Positions 9,627-17,117 of a stretch of 37,146 nucleotides of DNA are shown piece by piece. How positions within the stretch are numbered: position 1 is the stretch's first letter; each line of letters opens with the position of its first letter. The notes below the pieces were generated by a model. It worked only from the letters and a program-made list of their open reading frames with translations. It had not been told where the DNA came from and made no database searches. The stretch comes from Candidatus Pacearchaeota archaeon CG06_land_8_20_14_3_00_35_12 (lineage in GTDB: Archaea; Nanobdellota; Nanobdellia; Pacearchaeales; PEVX01). The position numbers and the translations under genes are program-made. Location of the stretch: assembly GCA_002780285.1 (NCBI GenBank), contig PEVX01000017.1, forward strand, positions 1 through 37,146, in the 5' to 3' direction.

Positions 9627-10835
9627 TCAAGATTTTAAGGCAAGAGTCTCCTCAAGAATCGCCTTAACCTTTGGAATAAGATTCTGAGGAATGGCGAGAC
9701 TTATTTCTTTAGTCCTGCCATATCTCCCCTTAGATATCACTGTTGAATTTATCAGTCCAAACATTGCCCATTCTTCAATAATATCTCCTACTCTTCTCTG
9801 AGTTAATACTTCTGTGTTTACTTTTTGGCAAAGCTGGGAATATGTATTGTATATCTCGCTTGTAGAAATTTTTTTATTTCCATCTTTTAATAAATCAAGG
9901 ATTGTAAGCAAAGTTATCTGAAATTGCTTTGGCTCTGTTTGAACAACATCTAAAATTTTATCCCGTTCAATCTCATTATTCGCTTTATCAACATAATGCA
10001 TAGAAACTTTTTTTTGACCTTCTCTTTCTGCCAATTCTCCAGAAATTCTTAATAAATCTAACGCACGTCTTGCATCTCCATGCTCTAAGGCAGCAAGAGC
10101 TGCAGCTTTTTCAAGAACGCCTTCTTCAAGTGCTCCTTTTTTAAAAGCTTCTTTTGCTCTTTCTCTAAGGATATCTTGTAATTGAATTCCATTATAGGGC
10201 GGAAAAGTAATCTCTTCCTCGCCAAGCGAGCTTCTAACGCGAGGATCTAAATTATCTAAAAAAGTAAGATCATTACTGATCCCAATAATTACTATTTGCG
10301 TTTTCTCAAGTTCAGAATTTAATCTTGTTAAATTATATAAGAATTGATCTCCAATTCTCTTTACAGCCTCATCAATTTCATCTAAAATTAAAAGAATTAA
10401 TTGCTTTTTTTGTTCAATCAAATCTATAAACCGATTATAGACTTGATTTGTAGGAAGTCCTGTTGTGGGAACTTCTCCACCCAATTTTCTTATTAACTCA
10501 GCAAGAATTCTATATTCAGTATCAGAGATTTTCCTTAATTTACAATTAAGATATTCTATTGCAAGAGGAACTTTAAACTCTTTACTTTTCCGGAGGAGTT
10601 CATCTCTGATATAGAGAATGCTTAATGTTTTTCCTGTTCCAGTTTTTCCATAAACAAAAAGATTAGAACTCCTTTCCATTTTTAAAGCAGGAGCAAGAAT
10701 AGAGGCAATCTTCTTTATTTGCTCATCTCTATGAGGTATTGTTTCGGGAGTATAGTTTGTCTGAAGCTTAGATTTATCCTTAAAAATTTCCCCTTTAGAG
10801 AAAGCATCAAAAATTTTATCTAGTTTTATTGCCAT
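9627..10835 (-). CDS. cdc6: Orc1/Cdc6 replication initiator
   Basis: This 402-residue AAA+ initiator binds origin (ORB) elements and loads the MCM helicase. It shows Walker A GKTGTGKT (63-70), Walker B LLILDEID (148-155), a sensor-like IIGISNDLTFLDNLDPR with the box VII arginine, and a C-terminal winged helix (about 310-400). Length matches archaeal Orc1/Cdc6. It reads away from the 519-base gap 10836-11354, which holds ORB-like sites, so it probably autoregulates and initiates there. A minus-strand TATA (CTTTATAAA, 10901-10909) would give a leader of about 40 bases. PolD genes follow directly. Confidence 0.95.
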   Translation of the reverse strand: MAIKLDKIFDAFSKGEIFKDKSKLQTNYTPETIPHRDEQIKKIASILAPALKMERSSNLFVYGKTGTGKTLSILYIRDELLRKSKEFKVPLAIEYLNCKLRKISDTEYRILAELIRKLGGEVPTTGLPTNQVYNRFIDLIEQKKQLILLILDEIDEAVKRIGDQFLYNLTRLNSELEKTQIVIIGISNDLTFLDNLDPRVRSSLGEEEITFPPYNGIQLQDILRERAKEAFKKGALEEGVLEKAAALAALEHGDARRALDLLRISGELAEREGQKKVSMHYVDKANNEIERDKILDVVQTEPKQFQITLLTILDLLKDGNKKISTSEIYNTYSQLCQKVNTEVLTQRRVGDIIEEWAMFGLINSTVISKGRYGRTKEISLAIPQNLIPKVKAILEETLALKS

Positions 10836-10944
10836 TTTCCTCTTTTTTCCCTGTTTTCTTACTTACTTTCTTTCCTTCTTTTTAAAAAAGGTTGTCCTCT
10901 TTTTATAAAGATTATTCAATCAGAAAATAATGATACAGACCTAT

Positions 10945-10958
10945 ATTTCCAATGGAAC
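10945..10958 (-). promoter_or_regulatory. Partial (mini) ORB-like initiator site
   Basis: The plus strand reads ATTTCCAATGGAAC. The minus strand (TTCCATTGGAAAT) shares the TCCATTGGAAA core with the stronger element at 11142-11169 but lacks a clear G-string. It lies on the orc1 side of the A/T tract in opposite orientation, as expected for an origin pair. Confidence 0.5.
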
Positions 10959-11034
10959 TAATTTTTAATTGAAACAGAGTTTAAAAATTAATCTTATTTG
11001 AAAAGAGATGTCTTTAAATGATTAGTTATAATGC

Positions 11035-11093
11035 TTATTATTATAATATAATTAATATATAATATATAATATATAATATAAATATTTAAAAAA
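11035..11093. repeat. Pure A/T tract with AATATAT tandem units (probable unwinding element)
   Basis: Fifty-nine consecutive bases carry no G or C. They include three consecutive AATATAT units and further near copies. The tract is bracketed by the two ORB-like elements, about 80 bases from one and 50 from the other, which is the classic position of a duplex-unwinding element. Confidence 0.65.
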
Positions 11094-11141
11094 CAAAAAT
11101 ATAATATCGACGAGAAAAAACCCAAAGCTTTTAAAAATCTT

Positions 11142-11169
11142 TCTCCATTGGAAACAAGAGGGTGACCCC
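11142..11169 (+). promoter_or_regulatory. ORB-like origin recognition box
   Basis: TCTCCATTGGAAACAAGAGG followed by GTGACCCC. The core TCCAnTGGAAACnAA followed by a G-rich string matches my recollection of the archaeal ORB consensus bound by Orc1/Cdc6. The match is by eye, not by a scored search. Confidence 0.7.
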
Positions 11170-11324
11170 TTTTCCGATAGAAAAGCTTATTTCTATATTC
11201 TCCTTTTCTCTCTTAAATTTAAGAAAAAAGGTTAAAAATCCATTAAAATACCTCCTCATTGAATTCTTTTCTTACCTTTTCTCTTTCTTTTTCCTTATAG
11301 TTATACTATTAGAGAATAGAAAAA

Positions 11325-11333
11325 TTTATAAAT
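11325..11333 (+). promoter_or_regulatory. TATA box of PRC-barrel gene
   Basis: TTTATAAAT ends 21 bases before the ATG at 11355. This spacing predicts a leaderless transcript and supports that ATG over the out-of-frame ATG at 11348. Confidence 0.65.
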
Positions 11334-11354
11334 AAATTATTTATCTAATGAAGC

Positions 11355-11615
11355 ATGGCAATCGAAAAAAAACCTTCCAAAGAAATCATTGGAAAGAATA
11401 TTGTAACCAAAGAAGGGAAAAGATTAGGGGTCGTCAAAGACATTATCTTTGAAACCAGAACAGGGGAGCTTCTTCAGATTGTAGTTATGACTCCTACAGA
11501 ATTTGCATTATCTCTCAATATTGAAAAAACCCAGAAAAAAGAACTATTAATTCCTTATAATTCAGTTCTAGCCATTGGTGATTTTGTAGTTGTTTCTGAG
11601 GAAGACCTAATTTAA
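11355..11615 (+). CDS. PRC-barrel domain protein
   Basis: This 86-residue protein is essentially one PRC-barrel: IIGKNIVTKEGKRLGVVKDI opens the domain, then a strand pair VVMTPTEF and the closing LIPYNSVLAIGDFVVVSEED. Stand-alone PRC-barrel proteins are frequent in archaea, where small versions have been linked to cell division (CdpB-type) and RNA metabolism. Which applies here cannot be told. It has its own TATA box, is leaderless, and is followed 21 bases later by an unknown gene probably on the same transcript. Its place beside the predicted origin and orc1 is notable but not proof of a replication role. Confidence 0.85.
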   Translation: MAIEKKPSKEIIGKNIVTKEGKRLGVVKDIIFETRTGELLQIVVMTPTEFALSLNIEKTQKKELLIPYNSVLAIGDFVVVSEEDLI

Positions 11616-11636
11616 TTTTGAATTTCCTTAACTAAA

Positions 11637-12068
11637 ATGTTGAAGATAATTGATCTCTTTTTTTCTAAAATCTCTGCTGAAAGATTTAAAGAGTTTGCCA
11701 GTTTCCAAGGAGAGACCCATATAAACTCCGATATTCAGATAAAAGAATTGGAGAAAAGAGATATTGAAAGTCAAAAAGACAAAAAAATTCTTGAAATCTT
11801 TTTTACTTTTGACGTAGTCTATCATCCTAATCTGGCTAAGTTAAATATTGAAGGAAAAATTATTGCTGGAGCTGAGAAAGAGGAGGCAGAGAATATCTTT
11901 AAAGAATGGAAAAAATCCAAAAAAATAGAAGATCTGCGAGTCCTTAACACAATTCTGCATAAATGCAACCTTAAGGCGCTTCAATTAGAAGAAGAATTAA
12001 AATTGCCTTCTCATATCCCTCTTCCAACACTTACTCCAAAAGTTATTGAAGAGAAGAAGAGATCTTAG
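11637..12068 (+). CDS. Conserved-looking protein of unknown function (possible SecB-like fold)
   Basis: I do not recognise this 143-residue protein with certainty. After a short N-terminal helix there is a strand-rich region (THINSDIQIKELEKRDI; KILEIFFTFDVVYHPNLAKLNIEGKI). A long helix follows (DLRVLNTILHKCNLKALQLEEEL), then a proline-rich tail LPSHIPLPTLTPKV. Strands, long helix and a Leu-Pro tail resemble SecB-like chaperones, but this is pattern matching only. It follows the PRC-barrel gene by 21 bases. Its last 26 bases overlap the convergent NUDIX gene. Confidence 0.6.
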   Translation: MLKIIDLFFSKISAERFKEFASFQGETHINSDIQIKELEKRDIESQKDKKILEIFFTFDVVYHPNLAKLNIEGKIIAGAEKEEAENIFKEWKKSKKIEDLRVLNTILHKCNLKALQLEEELKLPSHIPLPTLTPKVIEEKKRS

Positions 12069-12489
12069 AGAATAATTTTTTCTGATCTGGCCAGCTTATT
12101 TTCTTCAAAGCATTCTTTCTATCAAACCAAGCATAATTAAAATGTTCTTTTTTATCGATTCTTATTTTAGGATTGAATACTTTAACAATAAAAATTTTAT
12201 TTTCTGCACCAGAATAGTTTTCTTTATCTTTTTTGTATTCTTTTTGGTAATTAAATGAATGAATAATCCTTGTTTTTTTGGCAATATAATCCCCGGGTTT
12301 TTTTCCAATCTCCTCTTTTATTTCTCTTTTTAATGTTTTTATCTCATTTTCTCCTTGTCTTCTCCCGCCCTTTATCCATTCCCAACCTTTCCAATTCTGC
12401 TTTCTTTTCAGCAGGAGAAATTTTCTTCTATCTCTGTCTTCAATATAGACAATTGCAGCAATTCCTTTTCTTATACTGCTCTTTTTCAT
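12043..12489 (-). CDS. NUDIX hydrolase
   Basis: This 148-residue protein carries a complete Nudix box G-x5-E-x7-REIKEEIGK (residues 41-63), the Mg-binding signature for hydrolysing nucleoside diphosphates linked to another moiety. The N-terminal strand IAAIVYI and the segment WEWIKGGRRQGE are typical. The many lysines (KKDKENYSG) fit an AT-rich genome. It is convergent with, and overlaps by 26 bases, the upstream unknown gene. The tRNA-Ser gene lies 47 bases before its start on the same strand, separated by a strong hairpin. Substrate is unknown. Confidence 0.9.
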   Translation of the reverse strand: MKKSSIRKGIAAIVYIEDRDRRKFLLLKRKQNWKGWEWIKGGRRQGENEIKTLKREIKEEIGKKPGDYIAKKTRIIHSFNYQKEYKKDKENYSGAENKIFIVKVFNPKIRIDKKEHFNYAWFDRKNALKKISWPDQKKLFSKISSSLQ

Positions 12490-12510
12490 TTTAATTTCAT
12501 CTTTCTTTCC

Positions 12511-12535
12511 AGGCTTTCTTTTTTAAAGAAAGCCT
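12511..12535. terminator. Perfect 11-bp hairpin 3' of tRNA-Ser
   Basis: AGGCTTTCTTT, a TTT loop, then AAAGAAAGCCT form a perfect inverted repeat immediately after the 3' end of tRNA-Ser (minus strand) and before the NUDIX gene. It may be a terminator, a processing signal or a barrier between the tRNA and the NUDIX gene. Archaeal termination usually needs only T-tracts, so terminator is a guess. Confidence 0.4.
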
Positions 12536-12536
12536 A

Positions 12537-12619
12537 CGCCGGGAACAGGATTCGAACCTATAAGTCCTTGCGGACATCGGTTTTCGGGACCGACCCAATA
12601 ACCACTCTGGCATCCCGGC
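12537..12619 (-). tRNA. tRNA-Ser(CGA)
   Basis: On the minus strand acceptor GCCGGGA pairs with TCCCGGC, followed by discriminator G. The anticodon arm is TCGGT-CCCGAAA-ACCGA, giving anticodon CGA (codon UCG). A long variable arm (GTCC-GCAA-GGAC) and G73 fit serine. The T arm contains GGTTCGAATCC. No CCA is encoded and no intron is seen. A minus-strand TATA-like stretch (ATTTAAAA, near 12640-12650) overlaps the end of the phosphoesterase gene. Confidence 0.93.
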
Positions 12620-12645
12620 ATAAAATAAAGAGGTAGAAAGAGGTT

Positions 12646-13368
12646 TTAAATATTTTTCAACTTGCTGAACTTATAAACTTTGTCTGCAACAATAAAAACT
12701 TCAAAGTTCCTAAGATTTTGCTTCAAGTAAGGTGAGAGAACCCTTTCTTTTTTTATATCAGAGCCCTCAATAATTGGAAGAAAAGAAGGCATGACTACAA
12801 GTTTGTTGCTTTTGAATTTTCCAAGCAGAAAGCATTTGTAAAGTTCGCTCTTTGCTCCTTCCCGCAAAGAGACTGCAGGATGTTCATGAGCTATAATTAA
12901 GATTTTTGCTTTTGAGGTTTCAGGATTTATCAAGACTTTTTGCCCGTGCAGGATACAAATATCGCCCATACAATAAAAATCAATAATCTTCAAACCTTTT
13001 CTTTTTGCAATTGGCTCAAGAATTGTATCATGATTTCCTTTGATTAAGATGATTTCTTTGCATTTTTCCTGCAAAATATCTAAAATCTTTGATGTTTCAT
13101 TCCATTCTTGCCTTGAAATTTCTCCAAACTCATGTTTTAAGTCGCCGTTTATTATAATTTTGCTAATCTTTTGTTTTTTTAATTCAATTTCTTTGAAAAT
13201 TTTGTTCAAGTCATTTGATGTCTCTTGAAATTGATGCCTTGGAACAAGAACGCCTTGGGCGTTCAGGCATTCTTCATAGCCGAGATGCAAGTCTGCAATA
13301 ATCAAGATTTTTTCCTTGCTAAGCCACAAAGATTTTCCAATTATTTCAATGTCTTGATATATTTTCAT
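12646..13368 (-). CDS. Lhr-associated metallophosphoesterase (COG1407 type)
   Basis: This 240-residue calcineurin-like phosphoesterase has metal motifs ADLHLGYE, NGDLKHEFG, KGNHDTIL and AHEHPAV in the usual order. The domain occupies almost the whole protein. The archaeal COG1407 family is commonly encoded beside Lhr helicase, and here its ATG overlaps the helicase TGA by four bases (ATGA), so the two are translationally coupled. This suggests a joint nuclease/helicase function in DNA or RNA repair or processing. The physiological substrate is unknown. Confidence 0.88.
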   Translation of the reverse strand: MKIYQDIEIIGKSLWLSKEKILIIADLHLGYEECLNAQGVLVPRHQFQETSNDLNKIFKEIELKKQKISKIIINGDLKHEFGEISRQEWNETSKILDILQEKCKEIILIKGNHDTILEPIAKRKGLKIIDFYCMGDICILHGQKVLINPETSKAKILIIAHEHPAVSLREGAKSELYKCFLLGKFKSNKLVVMPSFLPIIEGSDIKKERVLSPYLKQNLRNFEVFIVADKVYKFSKLKNI

Positions 13369-16037
13369 TTTTCCTTCCGCAAAAACCCCTGGTCTTTGGA
13401 GTCCTGAAAATCTTCAGATTTTCTTGATTCTCCTATTTTTTCCAGAATTGCTTTATGCATTCTCTGCAAAAATGCAATTTTGTCTTCCATTTTCATTAAA
13501 TCTGCATGGCCTTGAATAATTAAGTTCAAACAAAATGGGCTTGGCAAACTTGTGTGGATTGTTTCAATTTTAATTTTGTTTTCTTTGATGCCCCTTAAGA
13601 TAAGTTTTGCGTTTTCAATATCCATTACATCTTCCAAAACTTCTCGCTTTGTTTCTTTTAGGATTGGAAAGTTTTCAGAGGTTTTTCTTGCTGCTGCAAG
13701 AAGAAAGCCAGAACTCATCTGCTGTTTGCCTACAGATTTTGTTCTTCCTTTGTAATTTCGCAGAATCATCAGGCTTCTTGAAGCACAATGCCTGAAATGG
13801 CGCTTGAACATTTCTGTTTTTTCAATAGCTGGTTCTAAAACTTCTCTAAGATTTTTTTCATTCAGCATATTCAGTGCCTTCTCAACAGGAAGTTTATCTA
13901 ATGAAGCAAGAAAAAAACCATTATCTGAAATTCCTATTTCCAAATCTCTTGCCTGAATCTGTCCAACAAGGTATGCAAGCGCTCTTGACAATGCATCATT
14001 GACTCTTCTGCCGAACAAGCTATGAAAAACAACATAATGTTTTCCCCTATCATTAAAATGCTCTATTAGCAAGCGATTGAGATGAGGTATTCTCGCATAT
14101 TTGAATTGCTCACGAAAATAATCATAGATTGAATTTGCAGAGGGCTCATCAACATATAAATAATTTTGAATAAACTCCTTAATTTCTTTTGGAGTTCTTT
14201 TCACCTGAAACTTTTCATTCATAAGCTTTCGAAATTTTTGGATTGAAATCGCCAAATCAAATGAAAGAGGCAGCATTTCTGAGAACCAGCTGGGAATTGT
14301 TGGGGGTCTGCTGACAGAACCTTTGACATAAGCATTCATTCCTCTCGTATAAAGAAACTCATATCTGCTTCCACCTAGCACAAAAACATCCCTTGGCTTC
14401 ATGCGTTCAAGAAATCCCTCATCAATCGCGCCTATTTTCATTCCTGATGGCTGTAAAATGACATTGACAAAACTTTCATCAGGAATTGTTCCTATGTTTG
14501 TCATGTAAATAACCCGTGCCATCTTTCCGCGCTTGCCAATTTCTCGGGTTATCGGATCAAACCATATTTTTGCATAAACATTTCTTGCTTCTAAGGCATA
14601 TTCTCCGGATAAATAAGAAATTACAGAATCAAAATCTTCGCGAGAAAGAGAATTATAACAAAAACTTTTTTTGATAATGTTGAATAAAGCATCAACATTC
14701 CATTTTTGACAGATTGCCATGCCGTAAATGTGCTGTGACAAAACATCAAGACAATTTTTCGGAATCTGAATCTTGTCAATCTTCCTTTCTTTAGCATCTT
14801 TCATTAAAACAGAGCATTCTACCAGGTCATCTTGATCTAAAACAATCATTCTTCCTTCTGCTGTCTCGTGAAGCTTGTGTCCTGCCCTGCCTATCCTTTG
14901 TAATGCCCTTGCAATTGATTTAGGTGAGCCAAGCAGGATAATCAGGTCAATATAGCCGATATCAATTCCAAGTTCAAGACTTGTTGAGGTAACAACAACC
15001 TTCAACTTGCCTTCACGCAAACGCTGTTCAATATTAAATCGCATTTCCTTGCTTAAAGAAGAATGATGAGCGCCAATATCTTCTGTGTATTGCTGGGGAA
15101 ACATCTCTTTTAAATGATGAATTACTCTTTCTGTCGCGCTCCGTGTGTTTGTGAAAATGACCGTAGTTTTATGCTCCTGAATTAATTTGTCAATTAACTT
15201 GTAAAAACTTGAATGCATAATTGCCGCCTCTGATTCTATGATGTCCGGAACAGGGCAGAGAACCTGAATATTCAACTTTTTAGTGAATTGAACATCTGCA
15301 ATAAGACAATCACTATTTTCAAATTTCTTACTTTCTAGAGAATATTCGCAACCGACAAGATATTTTGCAATTTCATCTAAAGGAGAGATGGTTGCTGAAA
15401 GTCCAATACGAACAGGAGGAATCTTGCTTGCTTCCTGCAAACGTTCTACTGATAAAGAAAGATGAACCCCGCGCTTGTTGCAGGCAAGAGCATGAATCTC
15501 ATCAATAATTAAGAATTCAACAGCCCTGAGCCGTCCTATGAACTTTGTGCTGCTGAGAACAATCGCCAGAGATTCAGGAGTAGTGATCAGAATATGTGGA
15601 GGATGTTTCAACATTTTTGTTTTTTCTTGCGAAGTTGTATCCCCCGTTCTTACTCCAACACGAATTTTCTGAAGTTTGATTCCTTTTTTATCTGCGATTT
15701 CTTCAATTTCTTTCAAAGGATTCAGAAGATTGACTGCAATATCATTGTTAAGTGCTTTAAGTGGGGAAATGTAGACTGCATAAACCTTATTTTCAAGCTC
15801 TTGCTTTTCTGCAAGACTTACAAGATAGTTTAGAATAGATAGGAAAGCTGTTAATGTTTTAGTTCCTCCAGTAGGTGCACTGATTAAAATGTTCTTTCTT
15901 TCATAAATAGGCATCACTCCAAACAACTGAGGCAAACTAAATTCCTTAAACTTGGAGAAAAACCATTCTTTGACAAGAGGATGCAACACAATTTTCAGTT
16001 CCTCAGGATTTCGTGGAGATGTTATTTGATGAATCAT
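13365..16037 (-). CDS. lhr: Lhr-type superfamily 2 helicase with variant P-loop
   Basis: This 890-residue ATP-dependent helicase belongs to the large-helicase-related family. Motif II is DEIH, motif III SATI and motif VI QRIGRAGH; all are intact. They are followed by the winged-helix and Lhr-core region (ILQPSGMKIGAIDEGFLERM...), giving the 850-950 residue length usual for archaeal Lhr. Motif I is unusual: APTGGTKT (54-61) where APTG[ST]GKT is expected, replacing the glycine before the catalytic lysine by threonine. It is the first gene of the Lhr-phosphoesterase operon, with a minus-strand TATA (GGTATAAAG, about 16058-16066). Confidence 0.92.
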   Translation of the reverse strand: MIHQITSPRNPEELKIVLHPLVKEWFFSKFKEFSLPQLFGVMPIYERKNILISAPTGGTKTLTAFLSILNYLVSLAEKQELENKVYAVYISPLKALNNDIAVNLLNPLKEIEEIADKKGIKLQKIRVGVRTGDTTSQEKTKMLKHPPHILITTPESLAIVLSSTKFIGRLRAVEFLIIDEIHALACNKRGVHLSLSVERLQEASKIPPVRIGLSATISPLDEIAKYLVGCEYSLESKKFENSDCLIADVQFTKKLNIQVLCPVPDIIESEAAIMHSSFYKLIDKLIQEHKTTVIFTNTRSATERVIHHLKEMFPQQYTEDIGAHHSSLSKEMRFNIEQRLREGKLKVVVTSTSLELGIDIGYIDLIILLGSPKSIARALQRIGRAGHKLHETAEGRMIVLDQDDLVECSVLMKDAKERKIDKIQIPKNCLDVLSQHIYGMAICQKWNVDALFNIIKKSFCYNSLSREDFDSVISYLSGEYALEARNVYAKIWFDPITREIGKRGKMARVIYMTNIGTIPDESFVNVILQPSGMKIGAIDEGFLERMKPRDVFVLGGSRYEFLYTRGMNAYVKGSVSRPPTIPSWFSEMLPLSFDLAISIQKFRKLMNEKFQVKRTPKEIKEFIQNYLYVDEPSANSIYDYFREQFKYARIPHLNRLLIEHFNDRGKHYVVFHSLFGRRVNDALSRALAYLVGQIQARDLEIGISDNGFFLASLDKLPVEKALNMLNEKNLREVLEPAIEKTEMFKRHFRHCASRSLMILRNYKGRTKSVGKQQMSSGFLLAAARKTSENFPILKETKREVLEDVMDIENAKLILRGIKENKIKIETIHTSLPSPFCLNLIIQGHADLMKMEDKIAFLQRMHKAILEKIGESRKSEDFQDSKDQGFLRKEK

Positions 16038-16057
16038 TTTTTCAATGTTTTGTTTAA

Positions 16058-16082
16058 TTCTTTATACCGAATACTTTTTAAA
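16058..16082. promoter_or_regulatory. Divergent promoters of lhr and winged-helix gene, with TTATACCGAATA motif
   Basis: The 78-base gap holds a minus-strand TATA (GGTATAAAG) 21-29 bases from the lhr ATG and a plus-strand TATA-like CTTTTTAAAT (16074-16083). The 12-mer TTATACCGAATA (16062-16073) spans between them and recurs exactly at 17167-17178. Confidence 0.5.
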
Positions 16083-16115
16083 TGTAACTTATTTTCCTTA
16101 TCTTCTGATTGAAAA

Positions 16116-16382
16116 ATGAAAATTTCAAAGCAAAAAGAGGATAAAATAAGCGAACAAATTTTGCTTTTTTTATTTTCCCAATCACCTAAGGCAATTTTTA
16201 CAGCCCACATTGCTAGAGAACTTGCTCGCGATGAGGAATTTATCAAGAAATTATTGCTTGAACTTGAGAAAAAAGAGCTTGCTGTTCAGATAAAAAAGAA
16301 CAATGAGGGCGTCGATTATTCAAGAAGAATGCGCTGGAGATTAAGCACTAAGGCTTATGATGCATATAAAAAACTGCAATAA
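16116..16382 (+). CDS. Small winged-helix/HTH DNA-binding protein
   Basis: This 88-residue, lysine-rich protein reads as one winged helix: helix 1 (DKISEQILLFLFSQ), AIFTAHIARELARDEEFIKKLLLELEKKELAVQIKK as the helix-turn-helix, then a basic wing (SRRMRWRLS). It is probably a DNA-binding regulator or chromatin-like protein. It is divergent from lhr, leaving a 78-base shared promoter, so regulation of lhr or of itself is possible. The next gene follows after 48 bases with its own TATA-like box. Family name unknown. Confidence 0.7.
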   Translation: MKISKQKEDKISEQILLFLFSQSPKAIFTAHIARELARDEEFIKKLLLELEKKELAVQIKKNNEGVDYSRRMRWRLSTKAYDAYKKLQ

Positions 16383-16430
16383 TCTATTTAAACGAAAAAA
16401 AGTTAGTTGAAAAACCAAAAAAGAAAGAAA

Positions 16431-17117
16431 ATGACAGAAGAAGACGCAATACGCGAAGCATTTTCGCGCATAAAACAAGATATCCTTGAATTAAAACAAG
16501 AAATTAGCCTATTAAAACAGGAAATTTATGCTATAAAACAAGATAAGCTTGAAAACCCAACAGATCTCCAACAAATAGCCATAACTGAAGAAAGACCCCA
16601 ACACATAAATCAAGGAGATAAGCCTTATCTCTTAAGTTCCATAGGAAATGATGGGGTTCCAACAGACAAACAGACAGACAACAAACAGACCAACAGACAG
16701 GTTTCTGAAGCATATTTTAAGCTGAATAACTATGCTCCTGAAAAGCAATTTACCGACGATAAACAAGACAATATGTGCCAAAAAGACAACCTAATGGCCT
16801 TGGTTTCAGGGTTAAAAGAAGAATTAAGGCAGAGCTTCCTTAAACTGACAAAACAAGAGTTTCTAGTGTTCTCAGTCATTTATGGCCTTGATGATCAGGG
16901 AGTTCAAGTTACATATCCCGTCGTCGCTGAGAAAACAAAGCTTTCTGAGAGCTCAATACGAGATTATATTCTGAGGATTATGGGAAAAGGCATACCTTTA
17001 GAGAAGCAGAAAATCAACAATAAACAAGTCATAATTAAAGTAAAACCAGAGCTTAGGAACCTTACAACCTTAGATTCTTTGATAAAATTAAGAGAATTTG
17101 GCTTAGATAAGCCTTAG
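16431..17117 (+). CDS. Coiled-coil / polar-linker / HTH protein A
   Basis: The ORF track starts at a TTG (16407); the ATG at 16431 fits better, giving 228 residues. Residues 10-38 form a heptad coiled coil (IKQDILELKQEISLLKQEIY), so it should oligomerise. Residues 40-125 are a polar, low-complexity linker containing TDKQTDNKQTNRQ, encoded by four AACAGAC repeats. Residues 138-215 form a helix-turn-helix (LTKQEFLVFSVIYGL...VVAEKTKLSESSIRDYILRI) with a basic C-terminal wing. I do not know the family. The architecture matches the protein at 17524-18141, which faces it across a T-rich gap. A TATA-like CTATTTAAAC lies at 16384-16393. Confidence 0.7.
   Translation: MTEEDAIREAFSRIKQDILELKQEISLLKQEIYAIKQDKLENPTDLQQIAITEERPQHINQGDKPYLLSSIGNDGVPTDKQTDNKQTNRQVSEAYFKLNNYAPEKQFTDDKQDNMCQKDNLMALVSGLKEELRQSFLKLTKQEFLVFSVIYGLDDQGVQVTYPVVAEKTKLSESSIRDYILRIMGKGIPLEKQKINNKQVIIKVKPELRNLTTLDSLIKLREFGLDKP
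16661..16698 (+). repeat. Four AACAGAC repeats inside coding linker
   Basis: AACAGAC occurs at 16661, 16669, 16684 and 16692, spaced 8, 15 and 8 bases. The spacings are not multiples of three except 15, so the repeat is regular in DNA and changes reading frame in the protein. It lies in the linker of HTH protein A, the same place as the palindrome array in the partner gene. Confidence 0.6.

Larger units (their letters stand above)
10836..11354. other. Predicted chromosomal replication origin (oriC region)
   Basis: This is a 519-base gene-free gap between divergent orc1 and the PRC-barrel gene. It contains an ORB-like element, TCCATTGGAAACAAGAGGG, at about 11144-11162, followed by GGGTGACCC. 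An inverted partial element sits at 10945-10958 (minus strand TTCCATTGGAAA). Between them is a tract of pure A/T at 11035-11093 with tandem AATATAT units, a natural duplex-unwinding element. Archaeal origins usually lie beside orc1/cdc6 with inverted ORBs flanking such a tract. The gap also holds the promoters of both flanking genes. Origin function is inferred from this architecture. Confidence 0.75.

Noticed and set aside
12355-12636. 93-residue plus-strand ORF over tRNA-Ser
   Set aside because: It reads antisense through tRNA-Ser(CGA) (GNRIRTYKS-type spurious peptide) and the NUDIX gene start.
16034-16246. 70-residue minus-strand ORF
   Set aside because: It covers the divergent lhr promoter and the winged-helix gene on the other strand; shadow.
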